The position numbers were made by a program, and so were the translations under genes. A stretch of DNA of 64,000 nucleotides from Pirellulales bacterium (lineage in GTDB: Bacteria > Planctomycetota > Planctomycetia > Pirellulales > Lacipirellulaceae): contig JANQOF010000026.1 of the NCBI GenBank assembly GCA_028279215.1, positions 203,550 to 267,549 on the forward strand, in the 5' to 3' direction. The notes beneath the pieces are model-generated. The model was not told the DNA's origin. It did not search any database and saw only the letters and a program-made list of their open reading frames with translations. This document shows, one piece after another, positions 1 to 11,025 of the stretch; the first letter of the stretch is position 1, and each line of letters opens with the position of its first letter.

Positions 1-91
1 GGTCGCGGTGCGGAAAAAAGCACCTGGCCACACATCGAGTCGTGGCTGGCTGCACGGTCCGCATAATTGCTTGAATCATCGAACAGGACCG

Positions 92-1588
92 ATGATGGAT
101 TGGGATGCGATCATCAACGAAGGTGCGCTTGCGTCCGTACTGCCGGACGAATATGCCTGCTTCGCTCGCCCGGTGAGCGAAGCTTTGGCTATATTTCTCG
201 AAGGCCTGCCGGAAGAGCGGCAAGCAAGCATTCTTGCCGATCAGGCGGCGTTGCCAGCAAATGCCAGCGTTTCACAACGGTTGGCAACGCTCGCTCGATC
301 GTGCCCGATGCTCCACAAAATGGGCCAAGTGCTCGCGCGAGACGCCAAACTCTCGGCCGAGTTGCGTCAACATCTTCAGCAGCTCGAGTCGCTCCAACCG
401 AAGGTCGACCTCGCGACGATTGAGCGCGTCCTAACAAGTGAGCTCGGATCGCTGGGCGCGCAGGGAATTCAGCTCCAGACGCCCGCGATCGCCGAGGCCA
501 GCGTGGCAGTGGTGATCGGCTACGAGCAAACTGGCGGCGCCGATTCAACAGCGGGAGTCTTCAAACTTCTCAAGCCCGATATCGAAGAGCGATTGGAGCA
601 AGAACTCGAACTAGCCGGGCGAGTAGGCGATCATCTCGACGAGCGATGTGAAGACCTTGGCATCCCATCGATCGATTATCGGGAGACGTTCGAGCAGGTG
701 CGCGACAAGCTGCACTCGGAAGTGCGACTTGGAACCGAGCAACGAAATCTCGAACTCGCCCGCTCGGCTTACTGCGACGATCATCGCGTCCACATTCCAA
801 CGCTCCAACCTCTCTGCACCAACCGGGTCACGGCCATGGAGCGGCTATCGGGCAGCAAAGTTACCGAGTGCTTCCCACCCGGATGCAACGATCGACAACA
901 TTTGGCGACGCTCGTCGTTGAAGCATTGGTCGCGCAACCCGTATTCTCCACCAGCAGCGAGGCCTTCTTTCATTGCGACCCGCATGCAGGTAACTTGCTG
1001 TTTACCAATGAAGGCCGGCTGGGAATTTTGGACTGGAGTCTGGTCGGGCAACTCAGCGACGAGGAGCGTGTAGCCATCGTACAGATCGTGCTAGCCGCAG
1101 CGACTTTGAATTCTAGCAGCGTGGTCCGCGCGCTCGACGAATTAGCCGACCGAGTTGGCAGTAGCGAAAACCTTGCATGCGTGGCCTACCAATGGGTACA
1201 TCGAATTCGCCACGGTGAACTACCTGGGTTCAGCTGGTTGGTAGGAATGTTGGACGACGCGGTGCGGCAAGCGGGCCTTCGGCTGTGCCCCGACATGGTG
1301 TTACTGCGTAAGACTTTGCACTCGCTCGATGGCGTGATTCGCGACTTGCATGCAGACGAGCGGCGGATCGATGAGGTGCTCATCCGGCATTTCACCAAGC
1401 AGCTTGTCATCGAGTGGCCGCAGCGGTGGGCCGCAATGCCGCACTATCGCGGTTTCGCGACTCGCCTTTCGAATTTCGACCTAACAAGATGCCTGATGGA
1501 GATACCGGGCACCGCAGCACGATTTTGGCTCGGCCAGCTCAGCGATCTCCTCACCCGGCCGCAGACCTCAAGCACCGAAAGCACTTAG
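92..1588 (+). CDS. AarF/UbiB (ABC1) family atypical kinase-like protein
   Basis: Encodes about 498 residues of the ABC1/AarF/UbiB family, atypical kinases or ATPases linked in other bacteria to quinone or lipid metabolism; the substrate here is unknown. Visible family marks are a KxGQ-type motif (HKMGQVLARD, about residue 76), the segment FHCDPHAGNLL with its nucleotide and metal ligands, and ILDWSLVGQL just after it. The reading frame stays open upstream to base 8, but I chose the ATG at 92 (next ATG at 95) because the upstream translation looks random; no strong Shine-Dalgarno is present. The stop is 9 bases before the epimerase gene, so it probably opens the methylmalonyl-CoA operon. A link between this kinase and that pathway is only inferred from position. 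Confidence 0.8.
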   Translation: MMDWDAIINEGALASVLPDEYACFARPVSEALAIFLEGLPEERQASILADQAALPANASVSQRLATLARSCPMLHKMGQVLARDAKLSAELRQHLQQLESLQPKVDLATIERVLTSELGSLGAQGIQLQTPAIAEASVAVVIGYEQTGGADSTAGVFKLLKPDIEERLEQELELAGRVGDHLDERCEDLGIPSIDYRETFEQVRDKLHSEVRLGTEQRNLELARSAYCDDHRVHIPTLQPLCTNRVTAMERLSGSKVTECFPPGCNDRQHLATLVVEALVAQPVFSTSSEAFFHCDPHAGNLLFTNEGRLGILDWSLVGQLSDEERVAIVQIVLAAATLNSSSVVRALDELADRVGSSENLACVAYQWVHRIRHGELPGFSWLVGMLDDAVRQAGLRLCPDMVLLRKTLHSLDGVIRDLHADERRIDEVLIRHFTKQLVIEWPQRWAAMPHYRGFATRLSNFDLTRCLMEIPGTAARFWLGQLSDLLTRPQTSSTEST

Positions 1589-1597
1589 GAGCAAACC

Positions 1598-2023
1598 ATG
1601 GAACCGGTTAAATCACTGAATCACGTTGGCATCGCAGTACGATCGATTGACGATCAGCGGCCGTTCTACGAAGGCACCTTGGGGGCCGAGTTTGAGTGCT
1701 ATGAAGACGTTGCCAACCAGAAAGTGAAGGTCGGCTTCTTCAAAGTCGGAGACGTGCGTCTGGAGTTGCTAGAACCAACCGATCCGTCGAGCCCCATCGC
1801 CAAGTTCTTGGAGACCCGTGGCGAGGGGCTCCACCATTTGGCCTTCACCGTGGACAATATCGAGGCAAGGATCGCGGAATTGGAGAACGCCGGCCTACGC
1901 ATGATCGACCAGACGCCGCGGATGGGCGCACATCATATGAAAATCGCCTTCGCCCACCCCAAGAGCACGTTCGGCGTGCTCACAGAACTGTGCGAACCTG
2001 CCGAGCAAACTGAGCAACACTAA
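1598..2023 (+). CDS. mce: Methylmalonyl-CoA epimerase
   Basis: A 141-residue VOC-superfamily protein that interconverts (S)- and (R)-methylmalonyl-CoA, linking carboxylase or decarboxylase chemistry to the B12-dependent mutase. Seen: two VOC half-domains, with metal-ligand positions in LNHVGIAV near the N-terminus, GEGLHHLAF in the middle and the Glu of GVLTELCE near the C-terminus. Length is typical for the family. The gene starts 9 bases after the kinase-like gene, preceded by a GGAG-type site, and ends 12 bases before mutA. That context leaves little doubt about function. Confidence 0.95.
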   Translation: MEPVKSLNHVGIAVRSIDDQRPFYEGTLGAEFECYEDVANQKVKVGFFKVGDVRLELLEPTDPSSPIAKFLETRGEGLHHLAFTVDNIEARIAELENAGLRMIDQTPRMGAHHMKIAFAHPKSTFGVLTELCEPAEQTEQH

Positions 2024-2035
2024 TACCAAGCAATC

Positions 2036-4141
2036 ATGGACACGGAATTCAAGTTGAGCGACGACTTTCCCTCCGTCGCGTACGACGAGTGGCGCAAGAT
2101 GGTCGAAAAAGACCTGAAGGGTGCACCATTCGAAAAGAAGCTGGTCACTCACACGTTCGAGGGCGTCGACCTGCAGCCGATTTACACCTCGCGCGACTGG
2201 CCCGCCGACGACGACCCCTTTGGAGTCCCTGGATTTCCCAACTTCCTTCGAGGTTCGACGGCGCTAGGGTCGGCGGAGTCGGGTTGGGATCTTCGCCAGG
2301 AGCATGCCCATCCCGACATCGAAACCGCCAATCGAGCCATCCTCGCCGACTTGGAGGGGGGCGCGACTTCAATACTCGTTCGACTCGACACCGCAGCGCG
2401 GCGCGGTTTGGATGCCGACGACGAACGTGTCAGAGAGTTCGCCAAGTGCGACGGCATTTCGGCCTTTCACGTCGATGATCTAGATGCGGTGCTTAGAGAG
2501 GTTGACGTGTCGCTCGTTGGCGTCGCATTGGAGCCGGGTAGCGCGTTCTTGCCGGCAGCGGCCCAACTCGTCGCGCTTTGGCGACGCCGCGGAACGGCAC
2601 CCGATGAAGCGCGGGGCTGTTTCAACGCAGACCCACTCGCTGCGCTTGCCAGCGATGGTGGTCTACCGATACCAGTCGATCGAGCAATGGAGATGCTCGC
2701 CGACCTAACGTATTGGACAGCGCACCAGTATCCGCATGTCACGGCCGTGCAAGTAAGCACCGCGTCGTATCACCATGCGGGTGCGACTGCCGTTCAAGAT
2801 ATTGCGTTCGCTATGGCGACCGGCATTGAGTACCTGCGGGCGATGATCGATAGCGGGCTCGAAATCGACCGTGCCGCCCAGCAAATCGAATTCAGTATGT
2901 GCGTTGGCACCCACCAATTCCTCAGCATTGCCAAGCTTCGAGCCGCGCGAAGCCTGTGGGCCCGCGTGGTCGAGGCCTGTGGAGGTACTGGCAACGACGG
3001 CGCAATGCGGTTGCACGCCCAAGTCAGTCGGCGCGTGCTCACCGCACGCGATCCGTACGTCAATCTGCTCCGCAACACGGTCGCCGTGTTCGCGGCCGGC
3101 ATTGGCGGCGCTACGGCAATCACCTCCGTGCCCTTCGACGCGGCTCTTGGCTTACCCGATGGAAGTAGCCGCCGCGTCGCCCGCAACACTCTGCACTTGC
3201 TTCAGGACGAGTCGCACCTAAATCGGGTTGTCGATCCTGCTGGTGGAAGCTGGTACATGGATTCGCTAACGCAAGAACTTGGCAGCGAAGCGTGGAGTCT
3301 GCTTCAGGAAATCGAACGACAAGGTGGGATGCGAGTCGCCCTAACCAATGGCTGGGTGAGCAAACAGATTGAATCGGCGTACGCCCCACGAGCGAAGAGC
3401 ATCGCTACCCGCAAAGAGGGAATCACGGGTGTCAGTGAGTTCCCCAACCTTGCCGAGGACCCCGTGGATCGTGAAGAAGTCGACGTCAGCAAAGTGCGCG
3501 AGGCGGCGGCTAGTCGGCTGGCGACCGCCCGAGCTGACGACGTGCAGCTAGGCGCGCTCCGCGGCAGCGATCAACGCACCGCAGCGGCGGTAGAAGCGGC
3601 GGTTGCCGGCGCATCGATCGGGCAGTTGGCCCGTGCCATGGGATTTGGAGAGCAAGCGGCTACGATACCGCCGCTCGTGCCGCGGCCATTCGCGGCACCT
3701 TACGAACAGCTTCGCGACGCCAGCGACGCTTGGCTTGCCGAGCACGGACAGCGGCCCAGGGTCTTTCTGGCGAATATGGGGCCCATCGCTCACCACACCG
3801 CGCGGGCCACGTTCTCCAAGAACTTCTTCGAATCTGGTGGGTTTGAAGTGCTGTCGAACGATGGCTTTGCGGAAGCGGATGCCGCAGTCGCAGGCTTCGG
3901 CGAATCGGGGGCGAGCATTGCGGTCATTTGCTCGTCGGACAAACTCTACCCGGAAGTCGTGCCGGAAATAGCTGCCAAGTTGAAAGCCGCCGGCGCTCGA
4001 ACGGTCGTGCTGGCTGGGCACCCAGGCGACAACGAAGACGCCTGGCGCGCCGCTGGCGTCGATCGATTCATCTTCATCAAGTGCGATGTGCTCACCACGC
4101 TGCGGGAGTTGCTTCGTGAAGAAGGGGTACTGCAATCATGA
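2036..4141 (+). CDS. mutA: Methylmalonyl-CoA mutase small (beta, non-cobalamin-binding) subunit
   Basis: A 701-residue partner subunit of the heterodimeric methylmalonyl-CoA mutase, which isomerises (R)-methylmalonyl-CoA and succinyl-CoA. It has the mutase TIM-barrel in the first two thirds and a B12-binding-like domain at the end ([19 protein letters not shown] onward). That tail domain lacks the DxHxxG cobalamin-ligating motif, as expected for the small subunit. The stop codon overlaps the start of mutB by four bases (ATGA), indicating translational coupling for equal subunit amounts. Confidence 0.93.
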   Translation: MDTEFKLSDDFPSVAYDEWRKMVEKDLKGAPFEKKLVTHTFEGVDLQPIYTSRDWPADDDPFGVPGFPNFLRGSTALGSAESGWDLRQEHAHPDIETANRAILADLEGGATSILVRLDTAARRGLDADDERVREFAKCDGISAFHVDDLDAVLREVDVSLVGVALEPGSAFLPAAAQLVALWRRRGTAPDEARGCFNADPLAALASDGGLPIPVDRAMEMLADLTYWTAHQYPHVTAVQVSTASYHHAGATAVQDIAFAMATGIEYLRAMIDSGLEIDRAAQQIEFSMCVGTHQFLSIAKLRAARSLWARVVEACGGTGNDGAMRLHAQVSRRVLTARDPYVNLLRNTVAVFAAGIGGATAITSVPFDAALGLPDGSSRRVARNTLHLLQDESHLNRVVDPAGGSWYMDSLTQELGSEAWSLLQEIERQGGMRVALTNGWVSKQIESAYAPRAKSIATRKEGITGVSEFPNLAEDPVDREEVDVSKVREAAASRLATARADDVQLGALRGSDQRTAAAVEAAVAGASIGQLARAMGFGEQAATIPPLVPRPFAAPYEQLRDASDAWLAEHGQRPRVFLANMGPIAHHTARATFSKNFFESGGFEVLSNDGFAEADAAVAGFGESGASIAVICSSDKLYPEVVPEIAAKLKAAGARTVVLAGHPGDNEDAWRAAGVDRFIFIKCDVLTTLRELLREEGVLQS

Positions 4142-6318
4142 CTCGTGTTCCAAACTTTGCTGACGTGCCCTACACAGAGCGCCCGGCCCAATCTGGAACT
4201 TACGACGCGTGGCACCAGGCAACGGGTACCGCGGTCGAAGACCTTACGTGGGAAACGCCCGAGCAGATTCCCGTGAGGCCGCTCTATACCGCTGCCGACC
4301 TCGACGGTATCGACCACCTGGACACCATGCCGGGCTTGCCACCGTTCGTCCGTGGCCCGTATGCAACGATGTACACGCTCCGACCATGGACCGTTCGACA
4401 GTACGCTGGTTTCTCGACAGCGAAAGACTCCAATGCTTTCTATCGGCGCAACCTAGCCGCTGGACAAATGGGTCTGAGTATCGCGTTCGACTTGTCGACA
4501 CACCGAGGCTACGACTCCGATCATCCCCGCGTGGCGGGCGATGTTGGCATGGCGGGTGTGGCGATCGACAGCATTCACGACATGCGAATGTTGTTCGAGG
4601 GCATTCCGCTCGACCGCATGAGTGTTTCGATGACCATGAACGGAGCTGTATTGCCGATCATGGCCCTGTACATCGTCGCCGCCGAGGAGCAGGGGGTAAG
4701 TACCGAGAAACTCACTGGAACAATACAGAACGATATTCTCAAGGAGTTCATGGTCCGGAATACGTATATCTATCCGCCCGAACCCAGCATGCGAATCGTG
4801 GCCGATATCTTCCGTTACACCAGCGAGCGGATGCCGAAGTTCAATAGCATCAGCATCAGCGGTTACCACATGCAGGAGGCAGGCGCAACGGCCGACCTGG
4901 AGTTGGCCTACACGCTGGCCGACGGATTGGAATACGTACGTACCGGTCGGCAAGCTGGGCTCGATGTCGATGCGTTTTGTCCGCGGCTTTCGTTCTTCTG
5001 GGCGATCGGCATGAACTACTTCATGGAAGTCGCCAAGCTGCGCGCGGCTCGGATGATCTGGGCGAAGCTCATTAAGCAGTTCGAGCCGAAAAATCCCAAG
5101 AGCATGAGCTTGCGGACCCACAGCCAAACCAGCGGCTGGAGTCTCACCGCGCAGGACGTCTACAACAATGTCATTCGCACGTGCGTGGAAGCAATGGCCG
5201 CCGCCCACGGCCACACTCAATCGTTGCACACCAACGCGCTTGACGAAGCGCTCGCGCTGCCGACCGACTTCTCGGCTCGCATCGCCCGCAACACGCAATT
5301 GTTCTTGCAGCAGGAAACGGATACCTGCGACGTAGTCGATCCGTGGGGTGGGAGCTATTTTGTCGAGCGGCTGACCCACGATCTCGCCCAACGGGCTTGG
5401 AAGCACGTCCGCGAGGTAGAAGACTTGGGCGGCATGACCAAAGCGATTCAAGCCGGTATTCCTAAGATGCGCATCGAAGAGGCTGCGGTTCGCACGCAAG
5501 CTCGCATCGACTCTGGTCAACAGACTTTGATTGGCGTAAACAAGTATCGACCGCGAGACGAGCAGCACGTTAAGGTGTTGCACGTCGACAATACGGCTGT
5601 GCGGGAAGCCCAGATCAAGAGCCTCAATCGGTTGCGCGCCGAGCGAGACCAAGTTACTGTCGACGGCACCTTGCGGGCGCTACGCGATGCAGCAGAGAAT
5701 GGCACAGGCAACTTACTTGAACTGGCCGTCGAAGCAGCACGGGCGCAGGCCACGGTAGGTGAAATATCGTCGGCACTCGAGGGTGTTTATGGTAGATATG
5801 AAGCACCCGTACAGTCGGTGCGCGGGGTATATGGTGGCGAAGTGGGTGATCGTGCACACGCCGACGAAGTCCGTCAGCTAGTCCAGGCGTTCGAAAAATG
5901 TGACGGACGCAGACCGCGCATTCTGATAGCTAAGATGGGACAGGATGGCCACGATCGGGGACAAAAAGTCATCGCCAGCGCGTTTGCCGATTTGGGCTTT
6001 GATGTCGACATTGGTCCGCTATTCCGCACCGCATCTGAAACCGCTCGCCATGCGGTGGAGAACGACGTACATGTGGTGGGCGTGAGTTCCCTCGCCGCTG
6101 GTCATCTGACGTTGGTTCCGCAACTTCGCGACGAGTTAGCAGCCTTAGAACGAGAAGATATTTTGATCGTGGTTGGCGGTGTGATTCCTCCAGACGACTA
6201 CGACGCGCTTCGCAAAGCGGGCGCCGTGGCTATCTTCGGCCCTGGCACCGTGATTGGCGAGGCGGCCGCCGAGTTGCTCCGCGACCTGGCCGAGCAGCTT
6301 GAGTTCGACCTGGAATGA
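4138..6318 (+). CDS. mutB: Methylmalonyl-CoA mutase large (alpha, cobalamin-binding) subunit
   Basis: A 726-residue catalytic subunit. Seen: an N-terminal barrel with substrate-binding segments typical of the family (for example [15 protein letters not shown] and [19 protein letters not shown]) and a C-terminal cobalamin domain with the intact DxHxxG motif in [16 protein letters not shown]. The family is known to bind adenosylcobalamin base-off through that His. The gene overlaps mutA by 4 bases and is followed after 3 bases by meaB, which protects and reloads the enzyme. The set of genes supports propionyl-CoA/succinyl-CoA interconversion in either direction. Confidence 0.97.
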   Translation: MTRVPNFADVPYTERPAQSGTYDAWHQATGTAVEDLTWETPEQIPVRPLYTAADLDGIDHLDTMPGLPPFVRGPYATMYTLRPWTVRQYAGFSTAKDSNAFYRRNLAAGQMGLSIAFDLSTHRGYDSDHPRVAGDVGMAGVAIDSIHDMRMLFEGIPLDRMSVSMTMNGAVLPIMALYIVAAEEQGVSTEKLTGTIQNDILKEFMVRNTYIYPPEPSMRIVADIFRYTSERMPKFNSISISGYHMQEAGATADLELAYTLADGLEYVRTGRQAGLDVDAFCPRLSFFWAIGMNYFMEVAKLRAARMIWAKLIKQFEPKNPKSMSLRTHSQTSGWSLTAQDVYNNVIRTCVEAMAAAHGHTQSLHTNALDEALALPTDFSARIARNTQLFLQQETDTCDVVDPWGGSYFVERLTHDLAQRAWKHVREVEDLGGMTKAIQAGIPKMRIEEAAVRTQARIDSGQQTLIGVNKYRPRDEQHVKVLHVDNTAVREAQIKSLNRLRAERDQVTVDGTLRALRDAAENGTGNLLELAVEAARAQATVGEISSALEGVYGRYEAPVQSVRGVYGGEVGDRAHADEVRQLVQAFEKCDGRRPRILIAKMGQDGHDRGQKVIASAFADLGFDVDIGPLFRTASETARHAVENDVHVVGVSSLAAGHLTLVPQLRDELAALEREDILIVVGGVIPPDDYDALRKAGAVAIFGPGTVIGEAAAELLRDLAEQLEFDLE

Positions 6319-6321
6319 CCT

Positions 6322-7362
6322 TTGAGCACACCGACACCCGATGGGCACGCAATGGAAACGCCACCACGTCGTCGTACGCTAACAGAGGAGGATTACTACG
6401 CTGGAGTACTCTCCCGCGACATCGCGGTGTTGCCGAGGGCATTGACACTGGTCGAATCGACCCGTGGCGAACATCAACGGCTCGCCGAACAGGTAGTAAC
6501 TCGTCTGTTGCCACACACCGGCAACTCAATTCGAGTTGGGATCACCGGCCCGCCAGGGGTCGGAAAAAGCACGTTCATCGAGTCGCTAGGTCTTCACTTA
6601 GTGAAGTCTGGGCGGAAGGTGGCGGTGCTTGCGGTCGATCCTTCCAGCGGCGTAAGTGGTGGTAGCATCTTGGGCGACAAGACGCGAATGGCGCGGCTTT
6701 CCGCGGAAGCCAGTGCCTTCATTCGCCCTTCGCCTTCGGCCGGCACGCTCGGCGGCGTAGCGCGGAAAACACGCGAGACGATGCTCATTTGCGAGGCGGC
6801 GGGCTTTGAGATTGTATTGGTCGAAACGGTGGGTGTGGGCCAATCGGAAACGATGGTCGCCGAAATGACCGATTGCTTCCTAGCGCTCATGATGCCTGGC
6901 GCCGGAGATGAGTTGCAAGGTATCAAGCGGGGTCTACTAGAGTTGGTCGACGTTATTGCCGTCAACAAGGCCGATGGTGATAACCAGACGGCAGCCGAGG
7001 TGGCAGCTCGTCAACTAGAGCGCATGCTTGGCTTGCTAACGTCGAAAACGGGTGATGTGCCGGCCGTCGTCACATGCAGTGCTCGGGAGCATCGCAATAT
7101 CGACACTGTCTGGGAGGCCGTCGAAAACCGATACGAATCGATCAAGGCGTCCGGCGATTTGGCGAACCGGCGCTGTCGACAGAACACACGCTGGATGTGG
7201 CGGATTGTCGACGAGCAGATCCGACAAGCCGTGACCGACCATCCAGCAGTCGCTGAAATACGTACCGAATTGGAGGAGCAGGTACTCAACGGAACGCTTG
7301 CCCCCGAGGCGGCGGCGCGACATATCGTGGAAGCTAGTGGACTGAGAGTGTGTACGACTTAG
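6322..7362 (+). CDS. meaB: Methylmalonyl-CoA mutase-associated GTPase MeaB
   Basis: A 346-residue G3E-family GTPase that chaperones the mutase, gating cobalamin loading and preventing inactivation. Seen: Walker A GPPGVGKS, the switch region VETVGVGQSE and the NKAD nucleotide-specificity motif. I chose the TTG start at 6322, three bases after the mutB stop; an in-frame ATG at 6352 is an alternative and would remove ten residues that are not conserved in the family. It is the last mutase-related gene; a 50-base gap precedes the decarboxylase genes. Confidence 0.93.
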   Translation: MSTPTPDGHAMETPPRRRTLTEEDYYAGVLSRDIAVLPRALTLVESTRGEHQRLAEQVVTRLLPHTGNSIRVGITGPPGVGKSTFIESLGLHLVKSGRKVAVLAVDPSSGVSGGSILGDKTRMARLSAEASAFIRPSPSAGTLGGVARKTRETMLICEAAGFEIVLVETVGVGQSETMVAEMTDCFLALMMPGAGDELQGIKRGLLELVDVIAVNKADGDNQTAAEVAARQLERMLGLLTSKTGDVPAVVTCSAREHRNIDTVWEAVENRYESIKASGDLANRRCRQNTRWMWRIVDEQIRQAVTDHPAVAEIRTELEEQVLNGTLAPEAAARHIVEASGLRVCTT

Positions 7363-7412
7363 TCAACACCCATGAGCTCCCCATGTTCCGTAATGACTGA
7401 AACGACAAACCC

Positions 7413-8966
7413 ATGAGCATTCGACAAAAACTACTAGAAGAACTCAACCAGCGCCGCAACACGGCCAAGCTGGGCGGCGGCGAAGCGCGAATTGCCAAGC
7501 GGCACGAAAAAGGACTGCTAACCGCTAGGCAGCGACTCGACGGGTTCTTTGATCCTCAAACGTTCCAAGAGTGGGGAATGCACGTCGATCACGCTTGCCA
7601 CGACTTCGGCATGGAGAAGAAGTCGCTGCCGTGCGATGGCGTGGTCACCGGAGTCGGTTGGGTCGACGGGCGGGCCGTTGCTGCGTACAGCCACGATGCC
7701 ACGGTCGGTGGCGGCGCCCTCGGGCAACGGCACGCCAAGAAGATTTGCGACTTGATGGAGTATGCGTTGGAGGGCGGAATGCCGCTGGTCGGAGTAAACG
7801 ACTCGGGCGGCGCTCGCATTCAAGAGGCTGTCGAGTCGCTCTCCGGATATGGACAGGTCTTCTATCGCAATGTTCAGCTTTCCGGCTCGGTGCCGCAGAT
7901 TGGCGTTATTGCGGGCAACTGTGCGGGCGGGGCGGCCTATTCGCCGGCCCTCATGGACTTCCTAATTATGACGCGCGAGAACGCCAACATGTTCATTTGC
8001 GGGCCGCAAGTCATCAAGGCGGCCACGGGCGTCGACGCCACGATGGAGGAAATCGGTGGTGCGGCAGCCAATGCAACGTTGAGCGGCAATATTCACTTTG
8101 TCGCCGACAACGACGAGCATGCCATGGAACTGGTCCGCGCGTTGCTGTCGTACTTGCCGCCGAACAACCTCGAGAATCCCCCTCATCAACCAACATCCGA
8201 TATCCTGTTGGACGACGATCCATCGATGAACGACATCGTTCCGCCCGACACCAAAGACTCCATGGATATGTACGAAGTGATCCACCGCCTCGTCGATCCG
8301 TCGCAGTTCTTGGAAGTCCATAAAGACTTCGCACAGAACGTGATTGTTGGATTTGCCAGAATCGATGGCATTGTGGTTGGTCTTATTGCCAATCAACCGT
8401 TGGTCAAAGCTGGTACATTGGACATTGATGCTTCGGACAAAGCGTCGCGATTCATTCGATTCTGCAATGCGTTCAACATTCCGCTAGTAACGCTGGTCGA
8501 CGTTCCTGGTTTCCTGCCTGGCGTAAGCCAAGAGCAGGGCGGCATCATACGCCATGGCGCGAAGATGCTGTTCGCCTACTCGTCGGCAACGGTACCGAAA
8601 ATCACCATCATCACTCGCAAAGCGTATGGTGGCTCGTACCTCGCCATGTGTAGCAGCGACTTGGGAGCCGACATGGTGTTTGCCTGGCCCACCGCCGAGA
8701 TCGCCGTGATGGGGGCCGAGGGCGCGGTGAACGTATTGTACCGCCGCGAACTCGAAGCCGCCGACGACCGCGAGCAGCTTCGCGAGCAGTTCATCGAGGA
8801 GTACCGTTCCCGCTTTGCGTCGCCCTACATGGCTGCTTCGCATGGCATGATTACCGATGTGATATCTCCCGCCCAAACGCGGGGCGTTGTCTCGTTGGCT
8901 CTGAGGAATACGATGAACAAACGAGAAACACGCCCACCGAAGAAACACGGACTTATACCTTTATGA
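7413..8966 (+). CDS. mmdA: Carboxyltransferase subunit of Na+-pumping methylmalonyl-CoA decarboxylase
   Basis: A 517-residue acyl-CoA carboxyltransferase with the two crotonase-like halves of the PccB/MmdA family (GGARIQE and CAGGAAYSPA in the N half; PGFLPG and KAYGGSYLAMCS in the C half). On sequence alone it could be a propionyl-CoA carboxylase beta subunit. The next three genes (membrane anchor, biotin carrier, Na+-translocating beta subunit) instead identify a membrane decarboxylase, and a separate pccB lies at 17568-19100. It transfers the carboxyl group of methylmalonyl-CoA to carrier biotin. The stop overlaps the next start (ATGA). Confidence 0.9.
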   Translation: MSIRQKLLEELNQRRNTAKLGGGEARIAKRHEKGLLTARQRLDGFFDPQTFQEWGMHVDHACHDFGMEKKSLPCDGVVTGVGWVDGRAVAAYSHDATVGGGALGQRHAKKICDLMEYALEGGMPLVGVNDSGGARIQEAVESLSGYGQVFYRNVQLSGSVPQIGVIAGNCAGGAAYSPALMDFLIMTRENANMFICGPQVIKAATGVDATMEEIGGAAANATLSGNIHFVADNDEHAMELVRALLSYLPPNNLENPPHQPTSDILLDDDPSMNDIVPPDTKDSMDMYEVIHRLVDPSQFLEVHKDFAQNVIVGFARIDGIVVGLIANQPLVKAGTLDIDASDKASRFIRFCNAFNIPLVTLVDVPGFLPGVSQEQGGIIRHGAKMLFAYSSATVPKITIITRKAYGGSYLAMCSSDLGADMVFAWPTAEIAVMGAEGAVNVLYRRELEAADDREQLREQFIEEYRSRFASPYMAASHGMITDVISPAQTRGVVSLALRNTMNKRETRPPKKHGLIPL

Positions 8967-9343
8967 CGCTCGCCCTCGCAGCAGTAATTGCCGCTCTTCC
9001 AGAACAGCCCTCGCTGTACGCGCTCTTGCAGTTCGTCGGCGTAGGGTTGGTTGTGGTAGTCTCTGCGCTTAGTTGCCTGGCGGTCATGTGTACGTTTGTT
9101 GGATGGTTGCTGAAGACCATAGAACAGCAAAAGGCCGAACCCAAGCTCGCTGCACCTGTTCCCGAAGAGGGAGTTTCGGAAGAAACCCTTGTGCTGATTG
9201 CTTCGGCCGTCAGTGCAGTCGTCACCCAACCTCACCGTATTGTTCACGTTCGCGCCCTCACGCCCGACGACTTGGCTTGGGCTCTCCAAGGGCGATCGCA
9301 GATACATGGCTCTCATGTCTTGAACCCGCAGGCCCGTAGATGA
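8963..9343 (+). CDS. mmdD: Small membrane-anchor subunit of Na+-pumping decarboxylase (OadG/MmdD-like)
   Basis: A 126-residue protein with one clear membrane helix near the N-terminus (about residues 20-47) followed by a charged cytoplasmic tail. It fits the OadG-like gamma/delta subunits that tether the soluble carboxyltransferase and biotin carrier to the beta subunit. Sequence conservation in this family is low, so the call rests mainly on size, topology and position. It overlaps mmdA and the biotin-carrier gene by four bases each, so all three are probably translated together. Gene naming follows the Propionigenium system by analogy. Confidence 0.8.
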   Translation: MTLALAAVIAALPEQPSLYALLQFVGVGLVVVVSALSCLAVMCTFVGWLLKTIEQQKAEPKLAAPVPEEGVSEETLVLIASAVSAVVTQPHRIVHVRALTPDDLAWALQGRSQIHGSHVLNPQARR

Positions 9344-9723
9344 AGAAGCTTCGCATCACCATTGGAGATAAGTCGTACGACGTCACCGTCGAGGTACTTA
9401 GCGACGAACAGGCACCGGCGCATTCGACACCGCGTCCGACCACCACTGGCACGTCGCCTATCGCTCCGCCCCCAGCCGCCGCGCCAACCACGCCGACTGC
9501 CGCGTCGACCCCTGGTGTCATCATCAGCCCTATGGCCGGCGTGGTGAAGTCGATCCAGGTGAAGGAAGGCGACGTTGTGGAACAAGGGCAGGTGTTGATA
9601 CTGCTCGACGCCATGAAGGTCGAGAACCGAATCACGGCACCGGCGGCGGGCAAGGTTGCCAGACTGCTGGTCACCGAAGGCGACAATGTGAACGAAGGGC
9701 ACGTGCTCCTCGAAATGAACTAG
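9340..9723 (+). CDS. mmdC: Biotin carrier subunit of methylmalonyl-CoA decarboxylase
   Basis: A 127-residue biotinyl protein. It has a short N-terminal beta segment, a Pro/Ala/Thr-rich flexible linker (about residues 28-55), and a C-terminal biotinyl/lipoyl domain whose attachment site reads DAMKVEN; the Lys is the expected biotinylation position. It shuttles carboxyl groups from the carboxyltransferase to the membrane beta subunit. It overlaps the preceding gene by four bases and precedes mmdB by six. Confidence 0.93.
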   Translation: MKKLRITIGDKSYDVTVEVLSDEQAPAHSTPRPTTTGTSPIAPPPAAAPTTPTAASTPGVIISPMAGVVKSIQVKEGDVVEQGQVLILLDAMKVENRITAPAAGKVARLLVTEGDNVNEGHVLLEMN

Positions 9724-9729
9724 GTAAAC

Positions 9730-10860
9730 ATGTTCGAAGCTCTCTTGGATTTCACGGCAATCGATGCGGTCACCCCACAAATGCTACTCATGTGGGTGGT
9801 GTGTGGCGTGTTGGTATACCTTGCAGTTGCCAAACAATTCGAGCCCATGTTGCTGTTGCCGATTGCGGTCGGAGCACTGCTCGCCAACCTGCCTACTGCC
9901 GGGCTCACCAATCCGCCAGAGGATGGGCACGCGGGCGGACTGTTCTACTACCTATCGCAAGGCATCGATCTGGAAATCTATCCACCGCTTATCTTCCTAG
10001 GCGTAGGAGCCCTCACCGACTTCGGTCCGGTGATTGCCAATCCACGCACGCTGCTGCTGGGCGCCGGCGCCCAGGCGGGCGTGCTGATTACCTTTCTCGG
10101 TGCCTACTTGATTGGTTTTACTCCCAACGAATCGGCCTCGATCGGCATCATCGGAGGTGCCGACGGGCCGACGTCGATCTTCATATCCAGCAAGCTTGCT
10201 CCCGAGCTTGTTGGCCCCATAGCCGTCGCGGCATATTCCTACATGGCGCTGGTGCCATTGATTCAGCCTCCCATCATGCGACTGTTGACAACCGACGAGG
10301 AACGCAAAATCCGCATGAAGTCGTTGCGCAAGGTGAGCAAGCTCGAACGGCTGATTTTCTCGTTTGCCACGTTGATCATTTGCATTTTGATTGTTCCGTC
10401 AGCGTCCGCGTTGATTAGCATGCTGATGCTCGGCAACATTCTCCGCGAAAGCGGCGTGGTCGAGCGGCTCTCGAGCGCAGCACAGAACGAGCTAATCAAC
10501 ATTATCACCATCTTCCTCGGCACGTGCGTTGGAATCACCATGGACGGCGAGACGTTTCTAAAGCCCAGCACCTTGTCAATTCTGGCGATGGGCATCTTAG
10601 CGTTCTCCATTTCAACGGCTAGCGGGCTGCTAATCGCCAAATTGATGAACCTGCTGAGCCCGAACAAACTAATCAATCCGCTGATCGGCGCGGCGGGCGT
10701 GTCGGCCGTGCCAATGGCAGCTCGTGTGGCTCAAGCCGAAGGCCAGCGCGCCGATCCACAAAATTTTCTGCTGATGCACGCCATGGGTCCCAACGTCGCC
10801 GGCGTGATCGGCACCGCCGTAGTCGCGGGGTACTTCATTGCTCGCTTGTCAGGGTCGTAG
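9730..10860 (+). CDS. mmdB: Na+-translocating decarboxylase beta subunit
   Basis: A 376-residue integral membrane protein of the OadB/MmdB family, which decarboxylates carboxybiotin and exports Na+. Seen: about nine or ten hydrophobic helices, the conserved re-entrant segment [10 protein letters not shown], and the later [16 protein letters not shown] segment typical of the family. Length is slightly short of some homologues but appears complete. It ends the operon; no convincing intrinsic terminator is visible directly after the stop, though a perfect dyad lies 137 bases downstream. Confidence 0.96.
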   Translation: MFEALLDFTAIDAVTPQMLLMWVVCGVLVYLAVAKQFEPMLLLPIAVGALLANLPTAGLTNPPEDGHAGGLFYYLSQGIDLEIYPPLIFLGVGALTDFGPVIANPRTLLLGAGAQAGVLITFLGAYLIGFTPNESASIGIIGGADGPTSIFISSKLAPELVGPIAVAAYSYMALVPLIQPPIMRLLTTDEERKIRMKSLRKVSKLERLIFSFATLIICILIVPSASALISMLMLGNILRESGVVERLSSAAQNELINIITIFLGTCVGITMDGETFLKPSTLSILAMGILAFSISTASGLLIAKLMNLLSPNKLINPLIGAAGVSAVPMAARVAQAEGQRADPQNFLLMHAMGPNVAGVIGTAVVAGYFIARLSGS

Positions 10861-10997
10861 AGAGGCGATCCAGCCAAGGTTTTTTCCCAAATATCCCAAT
10901 ATCGATTCGTTGTGCAAAAACCTTACGTCACGGGCGTTTGGCATAAAGCCAATACTGGCCGCGGTTTACAATAAACCAGTTCGTCATAAGGCGAGCT

Positions 10998-11025
10998 TAG
11001 TTTTTTCACGGGTGTGAAAAAACTA
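10998..11025. repeat. Perfect 12-bp dyad, hairpin repeat copy 1
   Basis: Left arm TAGTTTTTTCAC and right arm GTGAAAAAACTA are exact reverse complements around a GGGT loop. There is no run of U after the stem, so it is not a standard intrinsic terminator, although it could still end or stabilise the upstream operon transcript. A second, imperfect copy lies at 11442-11468. Confidence 0.8.

Noticed and set aside
4453..5652. A 399-codon open frame antisense to mutB
   Set aside because: It mirrors the codon structure of mutB on the opposite strand and has no domain; a shadow frame in GC-rich DNA.
7413..8966. Reading this gene as a second pccB
   Set aside because: Overlapping membrane-anchor, biotin-carrier and beta-subunit genes identify it as the decarboxylase alpha subunit instead.
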